A stretch of 64,000 bases of DNA. It comes from Methylobacterium organophilum. Lineage in GTDB: Bacteria; Pseudomonadota; Alphaproteobacteria; Rhizobiales; Beijerinckiaceae. Below, piece after piece: positions 35,676-44,453 of the stretch (positions within the stretch are counted from its first letter, which is position 1; each line of letters begins with the position of its first letter). The DNA lies in contig NZ_BPQV01000004.1 of NCBI RefSeq assembly GCF_022179465.1, positions 124,001 to 188,000 on the forward strand, read 5' to 3'. The notes under the pieces were generated by a model. It made no database searches, was not told where the DNA came from, and worked only from the letters and a program-made list of their open reading frames with translations. The position numbers and the translations under genes were made by a program.

Positions 35676-36965
35676 ATGCAGCCACGCTCTCGCCTCGCCC
35701 GCTCCCTTCGCGCCGCCCTCCTGTTGGGGGCGCTGGCGCTCGTGGGGCCCCTCTGCGCCTCCGGCGGCGCCGGCGCGCAGGACACGCTGCGCGCCGTCGC
35801 GATCGGCGCGGAGCTCGCCTCGCAGGGTCCGACCACGAAGCTCACCCTCACCCTGTCGCAGCCCGTCGAGCCGCGGGCCTTCGTGATGGAACGGCCGGAC
35901 CGGGCCGTGATCGACCTGCCGGAAGTCAATTTCCAGCTTCCCCCCGAAGTCGGGCGCAAGCGCGACGGGCTCGTCGCCTCCTACCGCTACGGCCTGTTCG
36001 CGCCGGGCCGCTCGCGGATCGTGGTCGATCTCGCCGGGCCGGCGATCGTCGACCGGATCGAGACGGAGACGCGCAAGCCCGACGGAGCGGTGCTCCTCAG
36101 CCTCACCTTCAAGCGGGTCGAGCGCGAGGTCTTCCGCAAGGCCGCCGTGGCGAGCGATCCCGCGCCCTCCGCGCGGGCCGCCGTGGCCCCCGAGACCGGG
36201 GACGGCCGCCCGCTCATCGTGATCGATGCCGGCCATGGCGGCACCGATCCCGGGGCGATCGCCGCCACCGGCGCCTTCGAGAAGGACATCGTGTTCGGCT
36301 TCGCCCAGGCACTGGCCGCGCAGCTCGGCGCCTCGGGCCGCTACCGCATCCGCATGACCCGCGACCGCGACGTGTTCGTGCCGCTTGCCGAGCGGGTGCG
36401 CATCGCCCGGGAGGCCAAGGCCGACCTGTTCGTGTCGATCCACGCCGATTCGATCTCCTCCGCCCCCCAGGTGAAGGGGGCCACGATCTATACGGGCTCC
36501 GAGAAGGCGACCGACGCGGCCTCCGCCCGGCTGGCCGAGCGCGAGAACAAGGCCGACGCCTCCGCCGGCACCGATTCCGGCACGGGCCCGGGGGACGTGA
36601 CCGACATCCTGCAGGAGCTCACCCTGCGCGAGACCCGGACCTTCTCCGGCAATGTCGCCCGGCGCCTGATGGGGGAGATGGCCCCGGTGATGGAGATGAG
36701 CAGCAAGCCCCATCGCGAGGCGGGCTTCGTGGTGCTGCGCTCGCCGGACGTGCCCTCCGTGCTGGTCGAGCTCGGCTATCTCTCGAGCAAGAGCGACCTC
36801 GAGAAGCTGCAATCGGAGAGCTGGCGGGCCAGCGTCACCGGCTCCATGGCCAAGGCGGTGGACCAGTTCTTCTCCGGGCGCGCCACCCTGTCGCGGCCCG
36901 GCCCCCAGGCCTCGCGCCGGGCCGAGGCGACCAATGCCGGCCGCATCGCCCCAGTTTCACCATAG
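35676..36965 (+). CDS. amiC: N-acetylmuramoyl-L-alanine amidase with AMIN domain
   Basis: 429 residues. A signal peptide (SLRAALLLGALALVGPLCAS, cleavage near GAGA-Q) precedes an AMIN domain (about 35-150, VEPRAFVMERPDRAVIDLPE) and an Amidase_3 catalytic domain (about 180-410). Zinc-site signatures are VIDAGHGGTDPGAI, FEKDIVFGFAQAL, FVSIHADSI and VLVELGYLSS. It cleaves the peptide stem from septal peptidoglycan to split daughter cells; AMIN targets it to the wall. The pair amidase-mrcA divergent from rne is a conserved order in Rhizobiales. mrcA begins 162 bases downstream. Confidence 0.94.
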   Translation: MQPRSRLARSLRAALLLGALALVGPLCASGGAGAQDTLRAVAIGAELASQGPTTKLTLTLSQPVEPRAFVMERPDRAVIDLPEVNFQLPPEVGRKRDGLVASYRYGLFAPGRSRIVVDLAGPAIVDRIETETRKPDGAVLLSLTFKRVEREVFRKAAVASDPAPSARAAVAPETGDGRPLIVIDAGHGGTDPGAIAATGAFEKDIVFGFAQALAAQLGASGRYRIRMTRDRDVFVPLAERVRIAREAKADLFVSIHADSISSAPQVKGATIYTGSEKATDAASARLAERENKADASAGTDSGTGPGDVTDILQELTLRETRTFSGNVARRLMGEMAPVMEMSSKPHREAGFVVLRSPDVPSVLVELGYLSSKSDLEKLQSESWRASVTGSMAKAVDQFFSGRATLSRPGPQASRRAEATNAGRIAPVSP

Positions 36966-37127
36966 AACAGGTGTGATACGGGGACCGTGAAAGGGCCCCG
37001 CCCGGTCGTCGCCGCCGCTTCCCGGCGGCGGTCCGCGAGGGGATTGCCGAGAGCCCGATCCACGGCCGGTTTTCGCCGGCCCGGCGCGGTCGGCCCCGCA
37101 GCGGACAAGCGACGGACGGTTCACCGG

Positions 37128-39548
37128 ATGCGATTCATCCTGCGGTTCTTCGGATTCCTGTTCTCGATCGGGGCGGTGCTGTTCTGCATCGCCGCGGCCG
37201 TGGGCGCGTTCTTCTACTGGAAGTACAGCCGGGACCTGCCCGACCACGCGGCGCTCGCCAATTACGAGCCGCCGGTGATGACCCGCGTCCACGCCGCCGA
37301 CGGCTCGCTGCTGGCCGAATACGCCCATGAGCGCCGGCTCTACCTGCCGATCCAGGCCATGCCGAAGATCGTGGTCGCCGCCTTCCTCTCGGCGGAGGAC
37401 AAGAACTTCTACAAGCACGGCGGCATCGACCCCGAAGGCATCGTCCGCGCGGTGCTGACCAACGCCCAGAGCGGCAAGAAGCAGGGCGCCTCGACCATCA
37501 CGCAGCAGGTCGCCAAGAACTTCCTGCTCTCCAGCGAGCAGACCTACGACCGCAAGATCAAGGAAGCCCTGATCGCCCTGCGCATCGAGGCGGCCTATTC
37601 CAAGGACAAGATCCTCGAGCTCTACCTGAACGAGATCTTCCTCGGCACCATCGTCCCGGGGCGCAACCTGCACGGCGTCGCCGCCGCGGCGCTCGACTAT
37701 TTCGGCAAGTCCGTCCACGAGCTGACGATCAACGAGGCGGCCTATCTCGCCGCGCTGCCCAAGGGCCCGAACAACTACCACCCCTACCGGCGCACCCAGC
37801 AGGCGCTCGCGCGCCGCAACGAGATCATCGGCCTGATGGCCCAGAACGGGTACATCACGCAGGAGGAGGCGGCCGAGGCCAAGAAGCAGCCCCTGGGCGT
37901 CAACCCGCGGGTCGCCTTCCCCAACGGCTCCGTCGCCAACTACTTCACGGAGGAGGTCCGCCGCGAGATCTCCGAGCGCTACGGCGAGACCAAGCTCTAC
38001 GAGGGCGGCCTCTCGGTGCGCGCCACCCTCGACCCGAAGATGCAGGCCTGGGCGCGCAAGGCCCTGATCGACGGCCTCGTGCGCTACGACCAGTCCCATG
38101 GCTGGCGCGGGGCCGACCACAAGGTCGACCTGACCGGGCGCGACTGGGGGCTCGCCGTCTCCGAGGTGCCGGCGCTCGGCGACATCGCCCCCTGGCGCGT
38201 CGCCGTGGTGCTCGGCATCACCGGCGGCAGCGCGCAGATCGGGCTGCAGCCCCGCCGCGAGGCCGGCGGCATCTCCAAGGAGCGCGAGACCGGCACGATC
38301 GGCCCGGACGGCGTGAAGTGGACCGGCCGCCCGGTCGCCTCCGCCCTCAAGGTCGGCGACGTGATCTATGTCGAGGCGATCGAGCCCGGCCGCAGCAGCT
38401 ACCGCCTGCGCCAGAAGCCCGAGATCTCCGGCGCCATCGTCGCGATGGATCCCTATACGGGCCGCGTGCACGCCATGGTCGGCGGCTTCTCCTACGACGA
38501 GTCCGAGTTCAACCGCGCGACGCAGGCGATGCGCCAGCCGGGCTCCTCCTTCAAGCCGATCGTCTACTCGGCGGCGCTCGACAACGGCTACACGCCCTCC
38601 TCGATCGTGCAGGATTCGCCGATCACCATCGAGGCCGGCCCGGGCCAGGAGGCGTGGTCGCCCTCGAACTACGACGGCAAGTCCGGCGGCCCGCATACCC
38701 TGCGCTACGGCATCGAGCACTCGAAGAACCTGATGACCGTGCGGCTCGCCAAGGATATCGGCATGCCGCTCATCGCCGAATATGCCCGCCGCTTCGGCGT
38801 CTACGACGACCTGCTGCCGGTGCTGCCGATGTCGCTCGGCGCCGGCGAGACCACGGTGATGCGCATGGTCACCGCCTATTCGATGCTCGCCAATGGCGGG
38901 CGCCGCATCCGCCCGACCCTGATCGACCGCATCCAGGACCGGACCGGCGAGACGATCTACCGCCACGACAACCGCAAATGCATCGGCTGCGACGCGGAGA
39001 AGTGGTCGGGCCAGGACGAGCCCAAGCTCGTGGACGAGTCCGAGCAGGTGCTCGACCCGCTCACCGCCTACCAGATGGTCTCGATCATGGAGGGCGTGGT
39101 CCAGCGCGGCACCGCCACCATCCTGAAGCAGATCGGCAAGCCGCTGGCCGGCAAGACCGGCACCACGAACGACGCCAAGGACGCCTGGTTCGTGGGCTTC
39201 TCGCCGGATCTCGCGGTGGGCGTCTATCTCGGCTTCGACAAGCCGAAGTCGCTGGGCGACCGCGCCACCGGCGGCGGCCTCGCCGCGCCGATCGCGCTCG
39301 ACTTCCTGAAGGTCGCGCTCAAGGACAAGCCGCCGACGCCCTTCCGCGTGCCCCCGGGGATCAAGCTGATCCGCGTCAACGTCGCCTCGGGCAGCCGGGC
39401 CGGCTCGGGCGAGGGCGCGGGCACGATCCTGGAGGCCTTCAAGCCGGGCACCGCTCCGCCCGACGCCTATGTCGCGCCGGCCGCGCCGCCGCCGGGCGAG
39501 GTGCCGCCGGAGGCACCGGCCGCCGCCCAGGCCGGCGGCGTCTACTGA
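37128..39548 (+). CDS. mrcA: Penicillin-binding protein 1A (bifunctional class A PBP)
   Basis: About 806 residues from the ATG at 37128, which places the single TM anchor right at the N-terminus (FGFLFSIGAVLFCIAAAVGA). The glycosyltransferase domain has SAEDKNFYKHGGIDPEGIVR and then KKQGASTITQQVAKNFLL. An OB-like ODD domain follows, then the transpeptidase with Ser nucleophile PGSSFKPIVYSAAL, SKN in EHSKNLMTVRLA and KTGTTNDAKDAWFVGF. It polymerises and cross-links peptidoglycan in the periplasm. A Pro/Ala-rich tail ends the protein. It converges with the GGDEF/EAL gene with only 10 bases between stops and no terminator hairpin. Confidence 0.97.
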   Translation: MRFILRFFGFLFSIGAVLFCIAAAVGAFFYWKYSRDLPDHAALANYEPPVMTRVHAADGSLLAEYAHERRLYLPIQAMPKIVVAAFLSAEDKNFYKHGGIDPEGIVRAVLTNAQSGKKQGASTITQQVAKNFLLSSEQTYDRKIKEALIALRIEAAYSKDKILELYLNEIFLGTIVPGRNLHGVAAAALDYFGKSVHELTINEAAYLAALPKGPNNYHPYRRTQQALARRNEIIGLMAQNGYITQEEAAEAKKQPLGVNPRVAFPNGSVANYFTEEVRREISERYGETKLYEGGLSVRATLDPKMQAWARKALIDGLVRYDQSHGWRGADHKVDLTGRDWGLAVSEVPALGDIAPWRVAVVLGITGGSAQIGLQPRREAGGISKERETGTIGPDGVKWTGRPVASALKVGDVIYVEAIEPGRSSYRLRQKPEISGAIVAMDPYTGRVHAMVGGFSYDESEFNRATQAMRQPGSSFKPIVYSAALDNGYTPSSIVQDSPITIEAGPGQEAWSPSNYDGKSGGPHTLRYGIEHSKNLMTVRLAKDIGMPLIAEYARRFGVYDDLLPVLPMSLGAGETTVMRMVTAYSMLANGGRRIRPTLIDRIQDRTGETIYRHDNRKCIGCDAEKWSGQDEPKLVDESEQVLDPLTAYQMVSIMEGVVQRGTATILKQIGKPLAGKTGTTNDAKDAWFVGFSPDLAVGVYLGFDKPKSLGDRATGGGLAAPIALDFLKVALKDKPPTPFRVPPGIKLIRVNVASGSRAGSGEGAGTILEAFKPGTAPPDAYVAPAAPPPGEVPPEAPAAAQAGGVY

Positions 39549-39558
39549 GGACGGGCGA

Positions 39559-41286
39559 TCAGGCCCGCCGCCCGACGACGTGGCGGCGGGCCTCTTCCGT
39601 GGCGCGGTGGCCGAGGCCGTCGCGGGCGGGCGCGGGCCGGCCCTCCTCGCCGCGGATCTGCTCGATGAGCAGGGGCCGCGCGAAGTAGAAGCCCTGGGCG
39701 CAGCGGATCTGGGTCGCCCCCTGCAGGTAGACGACCTCCTCGAAGGTCTCGACGCCCTCCGCCACCACCGACATGCCGAGCGCCTGGCCGAGGGATTCGA
39801 TCGCCTTCAGCACGATCTGGCTGCGCGGCCGTTTGTGGATGTCCGTGATGAAGGAGCGGTCGATCTTGATCTCGTCCGCCGTGATCTCGGCGAGGGCGGC
39901 GAGGGAGGAATAGCCGACCCCGAAATCGTCGATCGAGACCTTGGCGCCGATCTTCCGGATCCGCGGCAGCACCTCGGCCTGGAACCGGCCCTTGGTGAAG
40001 AAGGCCTCCTCGGTCAGCTCCAGGATGAAGCGCTCCGGGCAGCCCGTCTCGGCCACCGCGTCGATGAAGGAATCCATGAAGGCGATGTCGCAGGCCTGCT
40101 GGGCCGCGATGTTGAGGCTGATGGTGATGTCGGGGCCGAAGACGTCGTCGATGTCGGGCAGGGAATGGACGGTCTCGGCGAGCACCTGGAAGGTGATGTC
40201 GTTGATGAGCCCCAGCTCCGCGGCGAGCCCGACGAAGTCGCCCGGCGCCTGGATCATCCCGTGCTCGTCGCGCCAGCGCAGGAGCACCTCGACGCCGTGG
40301 ACGCGCTTGGTGCGGATATCGACCTTGGGCTGGTAGGCGCAGCAAAAGCAATGGTCGCGGATGGCGAGCCGCAGGCGCTGCTCCACCGCCATGCGCTCGG
40401 TCGCGGCATGACCCATCGTCTCCTCGAAGACGCTGACGCCGCCCTTCACCCCGCCCTTCACCCGGTACATCGCGCTGTCGGCCTGCCGGCGCAGCACGTC
40501 GTAGGTCATGCCGTTGGCGGGATAGAGGCTCACGCCGATCGAGGCCGAGGCGAAGATCTCGTGATCGTCGATGAAGAAGGGCTGCTTCAGCCGCTCGGCC
40601 ATGTCCACCACGAAGGCGCGGGTGGTCTCGCCGTCGAGAACCGGGGAGAGGAGCAGCACGAACTCGTCGCCGCCGACGCGGGCGAGCATGTCGGTCGGCC
40701 GCAGGGAGCCGGCGATGCGGGCCGCCACCTTGGTGAGCAGCGCGTCGCCCGCGGCGTGGCTGTAATAGTCGTTGATGTGCTTGAAGTTGTCGAGATCGAT
40801 GAAGGCCAGGGCGAAGGCGCCGCCGGGAGGCGTCGAGGCGATCAGGTCCTGGACGCTCTGCTCCAGCAGGCTGCGGTTCGGCAGCCCGGTCAGGGAATCG
40901 ATATAGGCGCGCTGCAGCAGGTCGCGCTGGATCACGTGCTGCTCGGTCACGTCGGCGACGGTGACGAGGGCGAGGGTCTCGTCCGGCAGCGCCAGGGGGT
41001 GGATGCGGGTCTCGAGGGTCCGCTCGCCGGCCCGGTGCAGGAGGGGGGCGGAGGCCGTGCCCTCCTCGCCCGGGCCGGCCAGGGGCGAGCCCGGGAGATC
41101 GAGCCGGCCGTCCGCGGCATAGCCCTGCGCCGCGACGTTGGCCAGGATGCAGCGGCCCAGCCCGTCATGGACGGAGACGCCGAAGGGAAGCGCCTGGATC
41201 GTCGCTTCGAGCAGGCTGTGCCGGTGGCGCGCCGCCGGGGCCGCCCGCCCCGGCTCTCTCCGGTCCTGGTCCATCGCCGCCTCCAC
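39559..41286 (-). CDS. PAS-GGDEF-EAL protein (c-di-GMP turnover)
   Basis: 575 residues, no membrane segment. A PAS-like sensor (about 20-130, IQALPFGVSVHDGLGRCILA) is followed by a GGDEF domain with intact RVGGDEFVLLL and an EAL domain. The EAL signature reads EVLLRW, Ala replaced by Val. The metal and catalytic residues appear present: Asn in SLNIAAQQ, Glu in ILELTEE, the Asp pair in VSIDDFGVGYSSL, Lys in DEIKIDRSF and Glu in VAEGVET. It could be a bifunctional cyclase/phosphodiesterase or a phosphodiesterase gated by its GGDEF. It is cytosolic; the PAS ligand is unknown. Confidence 0.93.
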   Translation of the reverse strand: MEAAMDQDRREPGRAAPAARHRHSLLEATIQALPFGVSVHDGLGRCILANVAAQGYAADGRLDLPGSPLAGPGEEGTASAPLLHRAGERTLETRIHPLALPDETLALVTVADVTEQHVIQRDLLQRAYIDSLTGLPNRSLLEQSVQDLIASTPPGGAFALAFIDLDNFKHINDYYSHAAGDALLTKVAARIAGSLRPTDMLARVGGDEFVLLLSPVLDGETTRAFVVDMAERLKQPFFIDDHEIFASASIGVSLYPANGMTYDVLRRQADSAMYRVKGGVKGGVSVFEETMGHAATERMAVEQRLRLAIRDHCFCCAYQPKVDIRTKRVHGVEVLLRWRDEHGMIQAPGDFVGLAAELGLINDITFQVLAETVHSLPDIDDVFGPDITISLNIAAQQACDIAFMDSFIDAVAETGCPERFILELTEEAFFTKGRFQAEVLPRIRKIGAKVSIDDFGVGYSSLAALAEITADEIKIDRSFITDIHKRPRSQIVLKAIESLGQALGMSVVAEGVETFEEVVYLQGATQIRCAQGFYFARPLLIEQIRGEEGRPAPARDGLGHRATEEARRHVVGRRA

Positions 41287-41298
41287 CTGGGCGCGCCC

Positions 41299-43191
41299 TC
41301 AACGCTGCCAGAGCGAACCGGCAGCCCGTAATTCGGCCCGGATATCGGTGGCGGCCGGCTGCGGCGCCTCGGCGGAGGCCGGGGCGTCGAGGGGCCGCCG
41401 CAGCAGACGGCGATGGGCCTGGTCGAGGGCGGCGGCGCTGCCCGGCACCTCGGCCGGGGCGACCGGCGCCGCGCCGGCCAGGGGCTCGCGCAGGAGCCGC
41501 TGCGCCGGCGCCTCGGCCTCCACGGGGCCCTTGCTCATGGTCGCCCCGCGCCAGCGCTCGACCACGGCGCCGACGAAGGCGGCGTTCGAGACGCCGTCCA
41601 GTTCGTCGCTGCGCCCCAGGGTGTCGCTCTTGGGCCTGCGCTCCTGGGGCAGCTCCCGGAACTTCATCCGCGCCGGCAGCGGCACGCCCTCGCCGAAGGC
41701 GATGACCTCCCCGGTGGCCAGCAACGGCACGAAGGAGAGCAGGTTGGTCGCGTCCGAGACAGCGGCGGCGAGGAAGGCCTGGTCGCGCTCGTTCGACATG
41801 CGCATCGCGAAGAGCGTGCTGCACTGGGAGATGATGGTCGGGTCGAGCTCGGCCGGGCGCTGGGTGACGAGCCCGAGGAAGACGCCGTGCTTGCGGCCCT
41901 CCCGGGCGATGCGCGACAGCGCCCGGCGGGTCGGGGTGAAGCCCACCGAGCGGTCGGCCGAGGCGTAGCGATGGGCCTCCTCGCAGACGAAGAGCAGCGG
42001 CACTGCCCCCTCGCTCCAGAGGCCGAACTCGAAGGCCAGGCGGCAGAGCACGCAGACCACCGCGTCGACCACCTCCACCGGCAGGCCGGCGAGCTGCATG
42101 ATCGTCATCGGCCGGCCTTCCGGCTCCAGCCGGAACAGGTGGGCGAGGAGTTCCCCCATCATGTCGCCGCCGACATTGGCGTTCTCGAACATGAAGCCGT
42201 AGCGGGGGTCGTTGCGGATCGTCTCGATGCGGCCGATCAGCCGGTGGTAGTGCATCCGCGAGTTGCGGTTCTCCAGGCGGCCCATCCGCTCGTCGATGAG
42301 CGCGATCAGGTCCTGGAGGAGGTAGGGCACCGGCGTGTCGACGGTGTAGCCCCCGCCCCGGGCGACGCCGCGCTTCATCAGGCCGCGCTCGGGCGCGTCC
42401 TTGTACTGGGCGTATTTGGCCTTCGCGAGGGGGATCAGCTCGGCCAGGATCTCGATCTCGTCCTCCACCGGCGGGCGGCCGCCATAGATGACGTCGACCG
42501 TCTCCTCCAGGTTGAACAGCCAGAAGGGCAGCTTGAGGGTGCGCGGACTGATCACGCTCGCCCGCTCGCCGAAGCAGCGGGCATATTCGTTGTGCACGTC
42601 GAGCAGGAAGATGCGGATATCCGCGCGTGCCTTCAGGATCTCCTCGACGATCACCGCGACGCCGCTGGACTTGCCGACGCCGGTGGTGCCGAGCACCGCG
42701 AAATGCTTCGAGAGCAGGTCGTCGATCGTGACACAGGCCGGCATGCCGGCATCCTGGTAGAGGGTGCCGATCGGCACGGTGCCGGCCACGGCGGGCTGGA
42801 AGACGAGGCGCAGGAAGGCGGCCGGGAGCGGCTCGACCCGGTCGCCGATCGCGGGATGGCAGGCGATCCCGCGCCGGAAGGCGGTCTCGCCCGCCTCCGT
42901 GGGAACGATCTCGCCGAGAAGATCGAGCTCGGCGCGGCTCCGGGCGGTGCCCGCCGCAAGCTCGGCGGCGAGCGTGGTGACGATGCCGACGAGATAGGCC
43001 GAGCCGGCGCACACGCCCACGAAGCTGCCGACCGTGACCCGAGGCGCGCCCGGGCGCCCGTCGATGCCGATCGCCACCGTCACCGCCGAGCCCTTGATCG
43101 AGATCACGCTCCCGATCGAAGCCGCCTGAAAGGCCGGGTCCGGCAATGTCTCGCCCAACGGCATCGTCAAGGTCCCCCGACCGACGTCCAC
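41299..43191 (-). CDS. HerA/VirB4-like P-loop ATPase (DUF87 family)
   Basis: 630 residues. A beta-barrel-like N-terminal HAS region (about 1-150) precedes a RecA/FtsK-type hexameric ATPase core. Walker A is LGTTGVGKSSGVA and Walker B is IFLLDVHNEYA; the arginine-rich end QDAGMPACVTIDDLLSKHFA lies just before Walker A. VCEEAHRYAS and ISQCSTLFAMRMSNERDQAF are typical of bacterial HerA-like proteins. Archaeal HerA works with NurA in DNA-end resection; several bacterial forms act in phage defence with a partner nuclease. No NurA, Sir2 or DUF4297-type partner lies next to it, so its role is open. The ATG at 43164, behind GGGGGA, is an alternative start. Confidence 0.88.
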   Translation of the reverse strand: MDVGRGTLTMPLGETLPDPAFQAASIGSVISIKGSAVTVAIGIDGRPGAPRVTVGSFVGVCAGSAYLVGIVTTLAAELAAGTARSRAELDLLGEIVPTEAGETAFRRGIACHPAIGDRVEPLPAAFLRLVFQPAVAGTVPIGTLYQDAGMPACVTIDDLLSKHFAVLGTTGVGKSSGVAVIVEEILKARADIRIFLLDVHNEYARCFGERASVISPRTLKLPFWLFNLEETVDVIYGGRPPVEDEIEILAELIPLAKAKYAQYKDAPERGLMKRGVARGGGYTVDTPVPYLLQDLIALIDERMGRLENRNSRMHYHRLIGRIETIRNDPRYGFMFENANVGGDMMGELLAHLFRLEPEGRPMTIMQLAGLPVEVVDAVVCVLCRLAFEFGLWSEGAVPLLFVCEEAHRYASADRSVGFTPTRRALSRIAREGRKHGVFLGLVTQRPAELDPTIISQCSTLFAMRMSNERDQAFLAAAVSDATNLLSFVPLLATGEVIAFGEGVPLPARMKFRELPQERRPKSDTLGRSDELDGVSNAAFVGAVVERWRGATMSKGPVEAEAPAQRLLREPLAGAAPVAPAEVPGSAAALDQAHRRLLRRPLDAPASAEAPQPAATDIRAELRAAGSLWQR

Positions 43192-43361
43192 ATCGAATGT
43201 CAGGAGGCTGGCAGAGGCGCCTTAAGCCGGAGCGAAGGAAGATCGTAAACGCTTTCCGAAAACAGACAAAACAAGGTCGGCACAATTGACGTCGCAAGTC
43301 GTTTCGCGCGCAATTTGCTTCACAACCGGTCAGGATGACTGAAATACCGCCGATCGCGCCT

Positions 43362-44363
43362 TCAGACGGGCAGGACGCGTCCTGCCGCCTCCTCGGCCTT
43401 GCGGGCCGCCGCCATCGCCGCGAGCCGCTCGATGGGCGCGTTCCGGGGCGGCACCTCGATCATGAAACGCTCCGCGATCTCGCCGATCACGAAGTCGGGC
43501 CGCACCGCGCGCACGTAATCCCAGTCGATGCTGGGCGACCACAGGAAATGCACCTCGCGGAAGCTGTCGGCGAGGAAAGGGGTCAGGGTCGCGACCGGGC
43601 TCATCGCGCTGTGCTGGCAATAGGAATCGCCGAACAGCACCAGGCGGCGCGGGTCGGCCGCAGGATCCTCGTTGCGGAACACGGCCAGCGCCCCGAGATG
43701 GGCGTCACGCACCGCACCGCTCGCCTCGAAGCCGAGCAGGAAGGCGTTGGCGTGGACGCGCCGGGCCTGCGAGACGAAGCGGGTGCCGAGCGCCGTCTCG
43801 GCACGGGGCCGGGAGAATTTCGATCCGAGATCCCCGGCGAAATGGGGGACGGATTCGGGGATGCGCCGCCGCGCGATGTCGCGCCGGGGCGGGACGCCGA
43901 GATGGCGCAGGATCGCCTCGTAGGCGACCTCGCAGCCGGCGAAGGTCCAGTGCGTGTCGGTCCGCAGATAGAGGTCGGGGCCGGAGCGGGCCGCCCGCAG
44001 GGCGCCGAGGAGGTCAATCCAGGCCCCGCGGGCCGGGGACAGGTGCAGCCAGCGGGCGAGGCGCCGCACCGGCGCGCGCCTCGGATCGTAGGGCAGCCCC
44101 GCCGTCAACTCGGGCAGAACCGTCAGCTTCTCCGGCGCCACCGCATGGGCGTAGCGGATGCCGAGCGCGGCGCAGAGCCGGACGCGCTCGACGAGCCGGC
44201 GCCGCCATTCCCAGAGCCGCGCCCGGGGAAAGCCGTCGGGGCCGAACTGCTCGAGGACGCGGTTGCTGCCCCCGGTGAGGAACAGCCAGCCGTCCCGTCC
44301 GGCATGCACATCCGGATGGGCTTCGAGGGGATCGTCCGGCGGGGGCGGCGAGGGCGCGGTCAT
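43362..44363 (-). CDS. AlgX/AlgJ-like SGNH-fold acetyltransferase-related protein
   Basis: 333 residues. It begins with the family's HAGRDGWLFLTGGSNRVLEQ. The SGNH-type catalytic residues are candidates in LRTDTHWTFAG (Asp-x-His dyad) and LFGDSYCQH (GDS nucleophile). AlgX/AlgJ proteins O-acetylate exopolysaccharides in the periplasm, usually with an MBOAT membrane partner (AlgI). No signal peptide is seen from this start, and no MBOAT gene is in the window. It is therefore an orphan, perhaps acting on a cytosolic or otherwise supplied glycan. In-frame upstream codons do not give a signal sequence. Confidence 0.82.
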   Translation of the reverse strand: MTAPSPPPPDDPLEAHPDVHAGRDGWLFLTGGSNRVLEQFGPDGFPRARLWEWRRRLVERVRLCAALGIRYAHAVAPEKLTVLPELTAGLPYDPRRAPVRRLARWLHLSPARGAWIDLLGALRAARSGPDLYLRTDTHWTFAGCEVAYEAILRHLGVPPRRDIARRRIPESVPHFAGDLGSKFSRPRAETALGTRFVSQARRVHANAFLLGFEASGAVRDAHLGALAVFRNEDPAADPRRLVLFGDSYCQHSAMSPVATLTPFLADSFREVHFLWSPSIDWDYVRAVRPDFVIGEIAERFMIEVPPRNAPIERLAAMAAARKAEEAAGRVLPV

Positions 44364-44453
44364 GCGCCGTCTTATCGCCCCCGCGCCGTCCTGGCACCGG
44401 CCTGGGGCCTCGGCCCGGCGCCGGGCTCGGCCGCACCGCGACCGGGGAAGGCC

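Noticed and set aside
35622-36812. Long minus-strand frame opposite the amidase gene
   Set aside because: Shadow frame; the plus strand carries signal peptide, AMIN and Amidase_3 motifs, the minus frame has none.
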